A stretch of 64,000 bases of DNA from Ricinus communis (lineage: Eukaryota; Streptophyta; Magnoliopsida; Malpighiales; Euphorbiaceae): positions 21,270,802 through 21,334,801 of the forward strand of contig NC_063258.1 in assembly GCF_019578655.1 (NCBI RefSeq), given 5' to 3'. The notes below the pieces were generated by a model. The model had not been told where the DNA came from. It did no database searches and was given only the letters and a program-made list of their open reading frames with translations. Positions 37,994-49,561 of this stretch are shown here, piece by piece. The translations under genes and the position numbers were made by a program. Numbering within the stretch: position 1 is the stretch's first letter; each line of letters begins with the position of its first letter.

Positions 37994-40900
37994 AAGAGAA
38001 CAGAAAGATTGAATGAGATGCCGAAGAAAGCAAGAGATGTCTTATGGTGGCCATTTACTCAGCATAGACTTGTAATAGAAGAAACTATTACTGTTATTAA
38101 TTCAAGGTGTGGAGAGAATTTTGCACTATACAAGGTTAGTGTTGTAACAAACAAATGAATCACTGTTTACAAACCTGTTTTCAACTTTTATTAATGTTGA
38201 TCAATTGATAAAGTGAGCTGTATTTATTGTTTTGTCTAGGTTTATAGAAAAATTATTTATGTTTTTCATGCTTGTTGTCGATTGTGTGAGAAGTTCCAAT
38301 GTAAAGCACTTATTTCTCTAACATCTCAAGCTAATTTCATTGTCTTTCAATTACATGCTCAAAATAAGTCCATAACTGAACAGTTTGATGCATGTGCTAT
38401 TTGGTGGACCCAAGGGCCTAATGCTACTCTACAGGTCCTTGCTGTTACATGTTAATGTTTCTCTATGCTCTCTGTAATGCTATCTGATGGTCAGATAGAT
38501 ACTATTTTACTATCTTAGATGGTGTGCTTTATTTTCTATTTTACTATCTATTTTGTTTCAAATTTCAATGTATGGCCTTTTAATTTTTTCGTCTCCGTTC
38601 ATTCAATTGTTTTACTTAATCTTACTGGTGCTGGAATGTATATGGCACCATGAATGATATAAACATGAACTCTATCTGCTAAATACTAAAATCAATGCTT
38701 GAGTGTCATTTTGTGCATGCATTTGCTTAAGATTATTATTGTAATTATTTCATTACAATACATTTTAAAATCTATGGATTTGCCATGTCATACCTACAAA
38801 TGAAAAAGGTTTACTACTCAAGAAAATGTCATAAGATAATGAGAAAAATGTCAGACCACATGAAGTTATCTATAACAAGTGTATCCTAGAATGCTAAAAA
38901 AATTTCATGTTGTTGGGCTTTGGTACAATCCTTGTGTTCCCCTCTTCTCCAAGCATCTCTATTTGTTTTGCCCTTATGACAAAGTTCATGTGTTCTGCAC
39001 TACAGCGATCACATCTAAATATCTTTAATGTGGTTATTTTGCTTAGATGGCTTCAGACTGAGCTTGCTAAAGATATATGGGCTATGCTGCAGGAAGATTT
39101 GGCCATGTAATGTTTCCTGAGAATGTTTATGAACCAGCTTTAGAATGTGCAGAGCTTTTGCTTGAGGGTGTTGGCAGAGGTTAGTTATCTAGTCCAACAA
39201 ATATTTTGATAATTTTCTTACACATTTCTAAGCAATATCAACAATTGTAAAAAGGTGTTACACATGCTTTGATCTGTGAAATCATAATCTTCTGATGCTC
39301 CTTTTGTTTCTCTTTTACGAACTAATGTGATAAAGAACTTATCATTCTTGCATAAACTAAATCTTTTAGTACATCATGTTACATTGTCTCAGCATTTTTC
39401 TGACTTTTATTGATTTATGTTGGTTATGAACTATGAGTACATATTTCTTCTTTGACAGGCTGGGCTTCTAGGAGATACTTTTCAGATATTGGGTCAACAA
39501 AGATTGAAATTGCCCTGAAGATGGCGTTTCGTAAATATTTTGTTCATAATAAAATCCTTTTAGATTCAGCCAATAACAATACAAATGAACGGTGCATCGA
39601 TTTAAAGGTTTATCTTTGATTATGCACCTCTCAGGTATTGTCTCCTAAGTAGTGCTATAAATTTAGTTTCAATCTGGACTTATATCCAAATTGAAAAAAA
39701 AAGGATAAATGAAATACCAATGCCAAATTTAAATTCTTAAAATATAGAGGAAATTGTTTTATAAATTCATGGAGTCTTTGGACGGAGAAAAATGCTCATG
39801 TCTTCAAAAATCAAGGTCTGTCCTTTAGTTTGTTGCAAGACAAGTTAGTAATTTTTGGCTTCTGGAGCTTTTAGGTAGTTTCTTTTACTCTTTTCCAATT
39901 TGATTGCAGCGCATTACTCTACTTGGTTTTATAGTTGTCTAGTTACTCTATATATAAGGACTTATTCTTTGTTTTATCAATAAATCTTTTGTTGTTTCCA
40001 AGAAATTCGTAATAGCTTTAGTTTTGTCATGGTTAGCTCAAAAGTTATTAAATTAATCCACATGAACAGGCCATATCAACAAGGCATAAAATTAAAGAGA
40101 GAAATCAGAGTGACTGGAATCATTGATCTTAAAGTTCACATATGATATCAAAAATCTTAAAAGAAGTGGAGACAATTGAATAAGTGAAATTCTTTTATAG
40201 GACCATTTATTTATTTAGGATTTCTAGTGTTATAATCACACTGCATAATATTTTTGTGCAGTCTACTTGACAAAAAATTCATGTTCTTGCATATTATAGA
40301 GCTAGGTTAATGGTAGACTTGCTAATTAAGTTTCAATTGTGCACTTAAATGCTATATCTCATATCTGTTTATTTTAACATTCCAATATATTCTTATTCCA
40401 TGCCCTCTAATATTTAGTCTTTACTTCATTATCAAAATGTTTCATACAAAATAAAACACCCGTTAATCTAGGTAGTAGCTAAGAAGTACAGTTGGCTTGT
40501 CTAGACAGGGGAGTGGACAATGCCTAGGCTGCACCAGGTCCACATTGTTGAAGTGGCTTGAATGTTGCTTGCATGTCTTCTACACATTCTTCTTTGTATT
40601 ATGATTAAAAGTGCAAAGGCTCATGTAGCCGTGATGGAGCATCTTTATTGACTGCTGGTGACTTGGGTGTGGTTTACTTTCAGGTATTAGCTCTTAAAGG
40701 GTCTTACCATGGTGATACATTAGGAGCTATGGAAGCACAAGCGCCATCATCTCATACAGGCTTCCTTCAGCAACCATGGTATGGATTCTTATTTTAGTCC
40801 TAGAAGCATAATTTTTTATTACTAAAGCTAGAACATCAAGTCAGTTTGAATATGTAACACTGTCTTGTAAGTGTTTGTGCTTAGTACAGCATTGAGATGG

Positions 40901-42421
40901 CTAATGTGCAACCCCATGGTTTAAAGTTTTATTTGAAAAACTTTCTAAAACTATTGCTCACCACTCTTGCACAATGTTATTAATTGTATTTATTTAATTT
41001 TAGTCTTTATTACATACATTCCAAATGCAAAGGATATGATATTGGTTGAAAGTCATATGGCAATGATAAGTGAAAGATTTACAATTTACTAATTCCACTA
41101 GAAATTGTCAAACTCATTGAAAGCATTAGCATTTCAACATTAAGGTTGAATCCTAGAAAATGTGAGAGATTTAATTCACTAGTTGAAACGTGTGTGGCGG
41201 TCATGATTGTTACATAAGATCTGTACTAGTCCATTTTTGCAGCAATGTGACTGCATGTTGGAACATTTACAACCCAACCTCTTTTTGGATCAAAATATGT
41301 TATCATTTTTCATGCTTATTTAGCTGGATCGAAACTGGAAACAATCTAGTTTGCTCGAAGGGGTAACTAGAGTAAGTATTACTTGAAGTTAAATTAGGTA
41401 AAATAAGGTCCATATGTAAAATTTTGCTGTTTTAAATTTTTTAGTCTAGGGTTTACAGCTTCTTCAGTTTAGCATGGTATGCGCATTCTTATAGGCCAGT
41501 CAATGTGTTGGCTCTTACACGCTTTTTAACTTGGAAATTAAATGGTTTTATTTTTATTGATTCCTAAAAATGTAATGTTCTTGTCATACAGAATGACATT
41601 TGGCACTAATGCAAAATTTAGTTGCGTACAATTTTTAGTAGTAGAAAAATAATGAAGCCATCAGTGGTTTAATTTGATCAATCATTTGCCCTCTGTAATT
41701 TGACAGGTACACTAGAAGAGGCCTTTTTCTAGATCCTCCTACAATCTTTATGTGCAACAGCATATGGAATCTAACCTTACCTGATGCAATGCATTCTGAA
41801 ACTGCAACTAATAAAGTCATGGGTTAGTAAACATGAAGTCTTCTATTCTTTCTTTTGACTCTGGCTACTATCTTTATTGTCACTATAGTTTCCTATCTTC
41901 TGATTTCTACAGCGTTTGGCTCGCGTGATGAACTTTTTGATAGGAACATGGACTCCTCAGATCTTTATGGGTTTTATTCATCATATATATCACAACTGTT
42001 ATCACAATATTCAAGATTAAAAGGAATTGCCCATATTGGAACTTTACTTATAGAACCAGGCAAGGGAATCATTAGTATTTGGTATTACATATGCTATTAT
42101 ATCTCACAGTGTTCAGATAGTTTCTTAGAGAAATTCATGATCAGGATCCACTTTTTACATACTCTTATACTATGTTACTTGATTTTTTACATCAAATATG
42201 TAACGTGATTATTGGAGGTGCAATTGATTTTTTATCCCTGAAGCATAAAAAATGTACTTAAAATATTCATTTGATTCTGGTTGTAGCTCAATGCCCTTTT
42301 GCATGGACACTCCTACTCTGCTCATGCTACGGGATGCACAACAGCCGCCAAATCCATTAAATGGTTCAAAGATCCCAGCACAAACCCTAATATCATTTCG
42401 AAGCGAAGAATCCTTAGGGAG
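37994..42421 (+). pseudogene. BIO3-BIO1: BIO1 (diaminopelargonate aminotransferase) half of BIO3-BIO1 pseudogene
   Basis: BIO1 is the PLP-dependent aminotransferase that makes diaminopelargonate, the step before BIO3. Recognisable exons: 37994-38134 (ARDVLWWPFTQHRLV, CGENFALYK), about 38376-38434 (QFDACAIWWTQGPNATLQ), 39057-39179 (frame broken by two extra bases near 39074), 39459-39607 (IEIALKMAFRKYF), 40684-40778 (ALKGSYHGDTLGAMEAQAP), 41707-41822 (RRGLFLDPPTIFMCNSIW), 41913-42059 (SSYISQLLSQYSRLKG, IAHIGTLLIEP), 42287-42421 (LLHGHSYSAHATGC, SIKWFKDP). The exons that should lie between 42059 and 42287, carrying the aminotransferase Asp and PLP-binding Lys blocks, are absent from a gap of only 227 bp. 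The C-terminal exons after 42421 are not found either. Most remaining splice phases still match. It cannot encode a working enzyme. Confidence 0.9.
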
Positions 42422-44298
42422 GTATGTGGAAATTATATTTTTAATTTTTGTTTCTTTCTTGCAGGTAGTCATCCATCATCTACATAATATAGTTGACTGT
42501 TGACCACCAGATGCCACAGTTCTAATATCCATATTAATTGATTTCTTTTTTAAGAACCAAAAGGTTTGGCTAAAGTGAACGTTTGTCTGCTGATTTTCAC
42601 AATAACTAAGAAAGTGAAAGCATGTACTCTGTCTCCAATATAAATGGGAGAAAAAAGAGGGAAGATCAAATCATTGCAAAGTAATATTATGTTTACTACT
42701 ATTAGCATGTTCATTTTTTTAGTGAAAATTGAGATCTTATATTCCGATGATACCTTGGTTCATTAATTTGTTGTAAGATCTGCTTCTCATGGTACATCAG
42801 TTCATATCAAAATATTTGACATATCTATTCAAAAGTAAATTGGTTTGAAACTTCCTCAATTAGCTAGAACTAGAAGCGATAGCTTCTCTATATATTTTTT
42901 TTCTTTTTAATATGAAAAATCTAAATTTCTTGGATTAGGTTCTTATTTGATTTCCTAGTTCCCATGGTTCCAAGCTAAATTGCATATTATGAGCAATGGT
43001 GATGGAATATGCTGCCCTAACATCTCTTTTCACCTCCTTCTTCCAAAAACAAAAAGCAGAATAAGTATACTGTTCTATAAATTGTTATAATTGGTTGTGC
43101 AAAGTTTGATTGTTGAGTAGTGTTATATTGTACTATTTTGAGTATTTAATTACGTTTTTGTGTGTTAAGTTGAATTCATTTGTTCTTGAAATGTGGAAAG
43201 ATAAGTGTTTATTGAAATATTGTTATCACTGTCAAGGATACTGGATTTATTTTGGTGTCTGCTGCATTTTTTATGAGTCAATTTGGATTTTGTTGTTAGG
43301 TATTGAGAAATTGTCTACACCTTATGCATTATACGGAGAAGGTTTCTTTCTACTTGCTGAAGTAATATAGTTGGATCTAATGTTTAATGCTAATCTATCT
43401 CAGGGTAAACAGTATCTGTGGCAATAAGTAGGGGTTTATTTGATGGTTCTTCAATACTAAAAATATTTTATAGAAATTATCTAAAATAATTTTTCTTGCC
43501 TTTTTTTGAGTTGCAAAATCACTAATTAAATTTTTGTATTCAATAGTAAAAATACTAATTTTTATAATTATTTTGTAATTAGTTTGTAATTATTTTATAA
43601 ATTAATAATAAACATTCAGAATTTTATCAAATTGTATTTATCAACCTGATTTTATAATTAAAATAATAATGACGGTCGTGTAATGTATGGATAGACTACT
43701 AGTATATATATAAAAATTAGATCAAATTTTTCATGAGACTCCACCTAATAATATATTATAAAGTCACATAATATAGAATTTCAAAAATATATACCTTTGA
43801 TGTGGTTATATAATAATTTATTATGTTATTATATATTAATAAAATAAAATGATATTATTAAATATTTATTAAAATAAAATGATAACTAAATATAATAAAA
43901 GCATTAAAAATTATATAATGCTACTAATTTACTATATATTTATTACATATTTATTATCTTTTTATAATCATTAAATATTAAAGTTATTAAATAAAATAAT
44001 AATATTAAGTGTTTATTAAAATAAAATAATAACTAAATATAATTCTTTTCTTACAATATAATATATTTGTATAATAAAAGATAAAATAATTTTAAAATAG
44101 TAGTTAATTTGATCATTTATTTAATAAATTAATATAAAATAAATATAATTAATATTAAATATATAATTGATATACTATTTTTTAAGATTAAATCATAAAT
44201 TTAGATTATATTAACTAATATAATTTTATTAGTTAATATAATATTATAAATATATCTTAAATTTGAATTATTATCGATTTAAAATTTTAATAAAGTTG
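42422..44298. other. Degenerate 3' region of the BIO3-BIO1 relic and AT-rich spacer
   Basis: A GT donor follows the last recognisable BIO1 exon. Beyond it I find no convincing further exon; a short SHPS-like stretch after an AG at about 42466 is too weak to call. From about 43430 the sequence is very AT-rich with no coding signal. It ends at the target duplication AGTTG (44294-44298) of the gypsy element. Confidence 0.5.
44294..44298 (+). repeat. Target site duplication of family A element
   Basis: AGTTG immediately before the 5' LTR and again at 51384-51388 immediately after the 3' LTR. Confidence 0.95.
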
Positions 44299-45014
44299 TG
44301 ATATGGACATGGCCAAGCTTAAAGATGGACTTGATGGAGAGGACAACAAGAAAATCAAAGATAAAGCTAAGGATCCATTGAACATGCTACAAGGCCCAAT
44401 TACAAGGTCAAGGTCCAAGAAGCTACAAGAAGCCTTAATTGGCTATATGCAAGATCGGGCTAGTCAAGGAAGCCTAATTGGTCATGCTAGGATATGCCCA
44501 AGTAAAGACACATCTGAATGGGCTTTATTTAATGTTTTGCAAGTCCAAATACATGAAGACTAATGTGGGCTAATATTTGGGCTGAAATCTCTTCTTTAAG
44601 TTCAGAACAATGTTATTCCCTATTTTTCTTATGTGGCAGCTAGGGTTAATAGTTTTACTAGGGTTTATTATGTTAGGTGGCTATAAAAACGCCCCTTAAG
44701 TTGTGTTTTGGGGATTCGAATTTTGGTAAAATTATAGTAGTTGTTTCCTTTGCATATTTGCTTGAATTCTTGAATTCTTGTTGAATGCATAAACCACTTA
44801 TCAAGGAATTGATCTATCCTTGTGGCGTGTTAAGGGTTAGGGTTTAAAGAACTTAGTTTTCTTTAGGTTCTGATCTTGATCAACCATACCTTGCAATCTG
44901 ATTTAAGCGGTTCTTGGGTTTTGAAACTCAATTTGTTCTTGGGTTTCTAAGATAGTAATTCACGGGTTTATAATCATTAGGGTTCGTGGTTCTAATCCTT
45001 GGAGGTTCTTAACA
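44299..45014 (+). repeat. 5' LTR, family A
   Basis: 716 bp with TG and CA ends. It contains an open frame at 44303-44563 equivalent to the C-terminal pol extension encoded in the 3' LTR, including GPITRSRSKKLQEAL. In this position the frame is orphaned. It should also hold promoter and polyadenylation signals, which I do not place exactly. Confidence 0.95.
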
Positions 45015-46033
45015 TTTGGTATCAGAGCTTTGGCTCTTAAATCAGGTTATTTATCCCTTTTCTTTAAGTTATTGTTTGTTTTCCTTGAGTTCTTGATATT
45101 GTTCTTGAAGTATTCTTGGTATTCTTGAGATCTACATTGTTTAGTTCTTGATTCTTGTAGTTTTTGATTCTGATTCAAAAAAAAAAACGAAACAAGAAAA
45201 GAAAAATATCATATCCGAATTAGCAAAAAAAAAAAAAGGAATAGGTCTGATTGGTTTGATTGTCTTTGTTAGTGGAAAAAAACGTATTTGGTGTTGAAAT
45301 CATTGTTCTTGGGGTGATTACATAGATATTAGGGTTGTTAATAGGTTTAGGGAGATTTTCACAATCCTACATAAATAAGGATTTGGTGGCTGTTTGGGAA
45401 GATTCAAAGGGACATTAAATTCCAATGACCTGAGCCCTATACATACCATCTTATTTGAATTGATTCAGCTCTAAATTCGTTTTTGTCCTTCATTTATTCT
45501 CCTCTTTGTGTGTCTTTTGAGTTTGGGCAGATTTGACACATTTAAAGCATAAAGAGGTAACCTTCCTTCTTGATCAACCTTCTTTGTGATTTTTGCTTCC
45601 TAAATCCTTTCCTTCTTTTCCTATTTCAAGCTGAACTGCATCTTTCTTGTTTCTTACATCTAGATTGTTTCTTCATATGTCATTTGCATCCATTTGAAGT
45701 TTTCGCTTGTTTGTAGTCCTAATTTTATTGAAAGCGTGACTAATTGTTTAATTTTCTTGACTTTTGCGTTTTGCCTTAACTAAGCTTTTTAGATCATAAT
45801 TCTTGGTGCATTGCAAGCATAGTGAAATAACTTGTTGTGTGGTTATTGATTCACATAAGAATCCTTGAAAACAAGCTGAGTGGTGTGAGTTTTCAGCCTT
45901 GTGTGATCATTCTTGATTGTGCGAAACACGAGTGACCATCCCCATTAATTGAGAGTAAACACGTGAGGGAGTGTTGGTGAGGTCCTTAATTTCCTTCGAT
46001 TTTTTTTTATTGCATACTAACTCTTATTGCAGC
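45015..46033 (+). other. Leader of family A element with primer-binding site
   Basis: TGGTATCAGAGC at 45017-45028, two bases after the LTR, is the initiator tRNA-Met primer site. The remaining 1 kb before the gag ATG has A-tracts (about 45177-45240) and no coding content. The minus-strand deletion copy at 690-1781 preserves the same leader. Confidence 0.9.
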
Positions 46034-46927
46034 ATGTCAAGTGGTTCTAGTGGAGGTAATAATGTGCCAACTACCGACATACCCACAGCACAAATGCATG
46101 AAAATGAGAGGGTGCAACGAAGCATAAGAAATATGAATGAGCAAATGGAGAGGTTGCAACTTGACATGGCAGCCCAACGAAGGGAAATGGCAACCAATCA
46201 ACAAGCCATTATGGACCAAATTAATGCACTTGCCCGAGGTCTGGGAAATAGGCTTGATGAAGGGGGGAATGTGCAAGGTAATCATGGGCAGCCAATTGGG
46301 GTGAATGAGGATGACTTTGATGAGGGTTTTGAGGAGTATGATAATGCAACCTATGGTGGGGTTGGTAGAGGCCTGGGTAGAGGAGCTAGGAGATACCAAA
46401 ATCTTGGTAGAGGTAGAGGACACTTTGGTAGTGAGTTTGGTGGTTATGGGAACTATGATGATGTTGATAGGAACTTAGGTAGTATCAAACTTAGTATTCC
46501 TACCTTCTTGGGAAAAACTGATCCGGAGGCATATTTGGAGTGGGAAAAGCGAGTTGACCTTATCTTTGATTGCCATAACTTTTCAGAGGAGAAAAAGGTG
46601 AAATTGGTGGTTACCCAATTTAGTGACTATGCTATAGTTTGGTGGGATCAGTTGGTGGTTAGTAGGAGGAGGAACATGGAAGAGCCTATTGGTAGTTGGA
46701 TTGCACTCAAAACTATCATGAGAAAGCGTTTTGTACCCAAACATTACCATAGGGAGTTACATCAAAGACTCCAATCTTTGAGGCAAGGTACAAGGAGTGT
46801 TGAGGATTTTTATAAGGAGATGGAAACGCTCATGACTAGGGCTGATTTGGATGAGGATAGAGAAGCTACCATGGCACGATTCATTGGTGGGCTTAATAAG
46901 GAGATTGCTGATAGGGTAGAGTTGTAA
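46034..46927 (+). pseudogene. gag, N-terminal part, family A
   Basis: Capsid-type protein that would assemble particles around element RNA. Start chosen at ATG 46034 (MSSGSSGGNN), the same start as in the deletion copy on the left. The N-terminus contains a likely coiled coil (about residues 30-75, NEQMERLQLDMAAQRREMA) and a Gly/Arg-rich linker. The core begins at NLGSIKLSIPTFLGKTDPEA and contains YLEWEKRVDLIFDCHNFSEE, VVWWDQL-like IVWWDQLV, MRKRFVPKHYHRELHQRL and EDREATMARFIGGL. It ends at a TAA (46925-46927) where the related element B has Gln, consistent with a single C-to-T change. The same frame continues directly after the stop. Confidence 0.92.
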
Positions 46928-48025
46928 CATTATGTGGAGCTTGAGGAGTTAGTTCACCTTGCAATTAAGGTGGAAAAGCAACTAAAACCTAGAGGGACAG
47001 CAAGGTTTGAATATAAGGGCACTTCGAGTGGGAGGCCACATTGGTCTAATTCTTGGAAAGGAGGTAAGAAAGGTGATGATAAGGTTATTCCCAATGACAA
47101 CAAAGGGAAAAGCATTTCAGGCAACAAAGACACATCTAAACCCGAAATTAACAAAGAAAAGAATAGAGACATCAAGTGTTTCAAATGCTTGGGGCGTGGC
47201 CATATTGCTTCACAATGTCCAAACAAGCGGGCAATGGTGGCTAGAGACCATGGGGAGATTGAAACAACAAGTGAAGAGAGTGATAATGATGATGAGATAC
47301 CACAATTGGAAGACGGCAGTGATGATTGCATTGAGGGTCCTATGGGAGGTGAGCTCTTGGTGGCTAGGCGCACACTAAGTGTTCAAATGAAGGAAGATGA
47401 TACCTTGGAGCAGCAAAGAGACAACATTTTCCACACAAGATGCCATGTACAAGGTAAGACTTGTCTTGTTATTATTGATGGTGGTAGTTGTACAAATGTT
47501 GCTAGCACTTTAATGGTTGAAAAATTGGGTTTAAATCTAATTCCACATCCTAGACCTTATAAATTATTATGGTTAAATAATTGTGGTGAGATCAAAGTGA
47601 ATAAGCAAGTTGTTGTACCTTTCACAATTGGTAGATATTCAGATGAGGCGCTATGTGATGTAGTGCCAATGCATGCTGGCCATATCTTGTTAGGTAGGCC
47701 ATGGGAATTTGATACAAGGGCCTTCCATGATGGCTTTCTAAATAGGTACTCATTTGTGAAGGATGGGAGAAAAGTTACTTTGACACCTCTTTCTCCTAAG
47801 GAAGTGTATGATGACCAATGTAAGTTAGAAAGAGAGAGGCGTGAGGCTGAAAATAACAAAAAGGAGCATGAAAACCCAAAGGGTGAGATTCAGCCTAAAG
47901 AGAAAACAAAGGCAAAGGGTAGTTTTTTGGCTAGGGAAAGTGAAGTTAGGCATGCATTTCATTCAAGTCAGATGTTATTTGTTGTTACTTATAAAGATGT
48001 ATATTTGAACACTCACCGAACTTGA
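46928..48025 (+). pseudogene. gag C-terminus, zinc knuckle and protease, family A
   Basis: In frame with the preceding gag. HLAIKVEKQLKPRG is followed by a Lys-rich stretch, a CCHC knuckle CFKCLGRGHIASQC (47180-47221), an acidic linker, and an aspartic protease with active-site block CLVIIDGGSCTNVAS (47461-47505). IIDGGSC replaces the textbook Asp-Ser/Thr-Gly; to my knowledge DGGSC is seen in other plant gypsy elements. LLGRPWEFDTRAFHDGFLN follows at about 47689. The knuckle binds RNA and the protease would process the polyprotein. The frame closes at 48025 through a frameshift near 48012. A short segment (48023-48080) continues in another frame, followed by a second shift near 48077. Confidence 0.92.
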
Positions 48026-48085
48026 TCTTTCCTTGCCGAGTGTGTTTGCTAATCTTTTAGAATTTGCTGATGTCTTTCCGAGGAA

Positions 48086-49096
48086 ATGCCAAGTGGATTA
48101 CCTCCTCAAAGAGGGATAGAACATCAAATAGACTTCATACCCGGGGCTTCCATACCAAATAGACCAGCCTATAGAAGTAATCCAGAGGAGACAAAGGAGC
48201 TTCAAAGGCAAGTGGAAGAACTGATGTCAAAAGGGTATGTGCGTGAGAGCTTAAGTCCTTGTGCGGTTCCAGTGATTTTGGTTCCAAAGAAGGATGGCAC
48301 ATGGAGAATGTGTGTGGACTGCCGTGCAATCAATAAAATAACGGTAAAGTATCGTCATCCCATTCCTAGGTTAGATGATATGCTTGATGAGTTGCATGGT
48401 GCATGTTTGTTTACTAAGATTGATTTGCGTTCTGGTTATTATCAAATTTGCATGAAAACTGGTGATGAGTGGAAAACGGCTTTTAAGACTAAATATGGTC
48501 TATATGAGTGGTTAGTTATGCCGTTTGGGCTTACAAATGCACCTAGTACTTTTATGAGGTTGATGAACCATGTCTTGCGTGAGTGTCTTGGTAAATTTAT
48601 GGTTGTGTATTTTGATGATATCTTAGTTTATTCCAAGTCCATTGATGATCATGTCATGCATGTGCATAGGGTTCTAGACATTCTTAGGGTAGAAAAATTG
48701 TATGCCAATTTAAAAAAGTGTGCCTTTTGCATGAATAAAGTAAATTTCCTTGGTTTTGTTGTTAGTTCAAAGGGGCTCGAGGTTGATGTGGAGAAAGTGA
48801 AAGCAATTAGGGAGTGGCCAACACCTAAAAACATTAGCCAAGTTAGGAGTTTTCATGGCTTGGCTAGTTTCTATAGGAGGTTCATTAAGGACTTTAGTAG
48901 TATAGCTGCACCTTTGAATGAAATTGTCAAGAAAAACGTTGGGTTTACTTGGGGTGATGCACAAGAACACGCTTTTAATATGCTTAAAGATAAGTTGTGT
49001 GCTGCTCCTTTGTTGGTTTTACCTAACTTTGACAAAACCTTTGAGATTGAGTGTGATGCTAGAGGCATTGGGATTGGGGCTGTTTTGATGCAATAA
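48086..49096 (+). pseudogene. Reverse transcriptase, family A
   Basis: Open for 336 codons. The pre-RT block [20 protein letters not shown] leads to [69 protein letters not shown], the catalytic [10 protein letters not shown] (YFDD where YVDD, YLDD or YIDD is more usual), [14 protein letters not shown], and the connection region [18 protein letters not shown]. The frame runs into the beginning of RNase H ([18 protein letters not shown]) and ends at TAA 49094-49096. The preceding Gln codon and conserved context suggest CAA to TAA. Without the stop it would read straight on into the RNase H part. Confidence 0.95.
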
Positions 49097-49411
49097 GGCA
49101 GACCTATATGCTATTTTAGTGAAAAACTAAATGGAGCAGCCCTTCGGTACCCAACCTATGACAAAGAACTCTATGCTTTGGTTCGGGCCTTGCAAACATG
49201 GCAACACTATTTATGGCCCAAAGAATTTGTCATCCACACGGATCATGAGAGTTTGAAGCATCTCAAGGGGCAAGACAAACTGAACCGAAGACATGCTAAG
49301 TGGATGGAGTTCATTGAGACATTCCCATATGTGATCAAATACAAGAAAGGTAAGGAGAATGTGGTTGCTTTGATGCACTATCTCAAGGTATGCTTTACTT
49401 ACTACTCTTGA
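49097..49411 (+). pseudogene. RNase H, family A
   Basis: Continues the RT frame: [20 protein letters not shown] carries the catalytic Glu region, then [20 protein letters not shown] and [11 protein letters not shown] with the catalytic Asp, then [20 protein letters not shown]. With the Asp before the stop at 49094 this covers the expected three acidic residues. The frame is lost near 49365 (the expected end motif of this domain is displaced into another frame). The following 150 bp carry remnants in other frames with stops up to the integrase. Confidence 0.9.
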
Positions 49412-49561
49412 TTCTAAATTGTTGGGCTTCGAGTTCATAAAAGAGTTGTATGTGAGTGATAATGATTTCGTGGCATGTTTACAACTTGTGCTAATGGGGC
49501 TTCGCTGATTTTTATGTGTTTGAGGGATTTCTTTCAAGAAAAATCGCTTTTGTATTCCTAA

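Noticed and set aside
36601..42421. A functional BIO3-BIO1 gene
   Set aside because: Several frameshifts, two in-frame stops and loss of the PLP-lysine exons cannot all be explained by alternative splicing.
43110..43370. Open frame of 86 codons downstream of the BIO1 relic as a terminal exon
   Set aside because: I could not match it to the expected C-terminal region of the aminotransferase; composition is ordinary AT-rich spacer.
44303..44563. Small independent gene in the 5' LTR
   Set aside because: It is the 5' LTR counterpart of the pol C-terminus encoded in the 3' LTR, without its own start context.
46037..46423. Antisense frames within gag-pol of the family A element (also 46954-47373, 48135-48329, 50200-50457)
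   Set aside because: They are shadows of the well-supported plus-strand retrotransposon genes.
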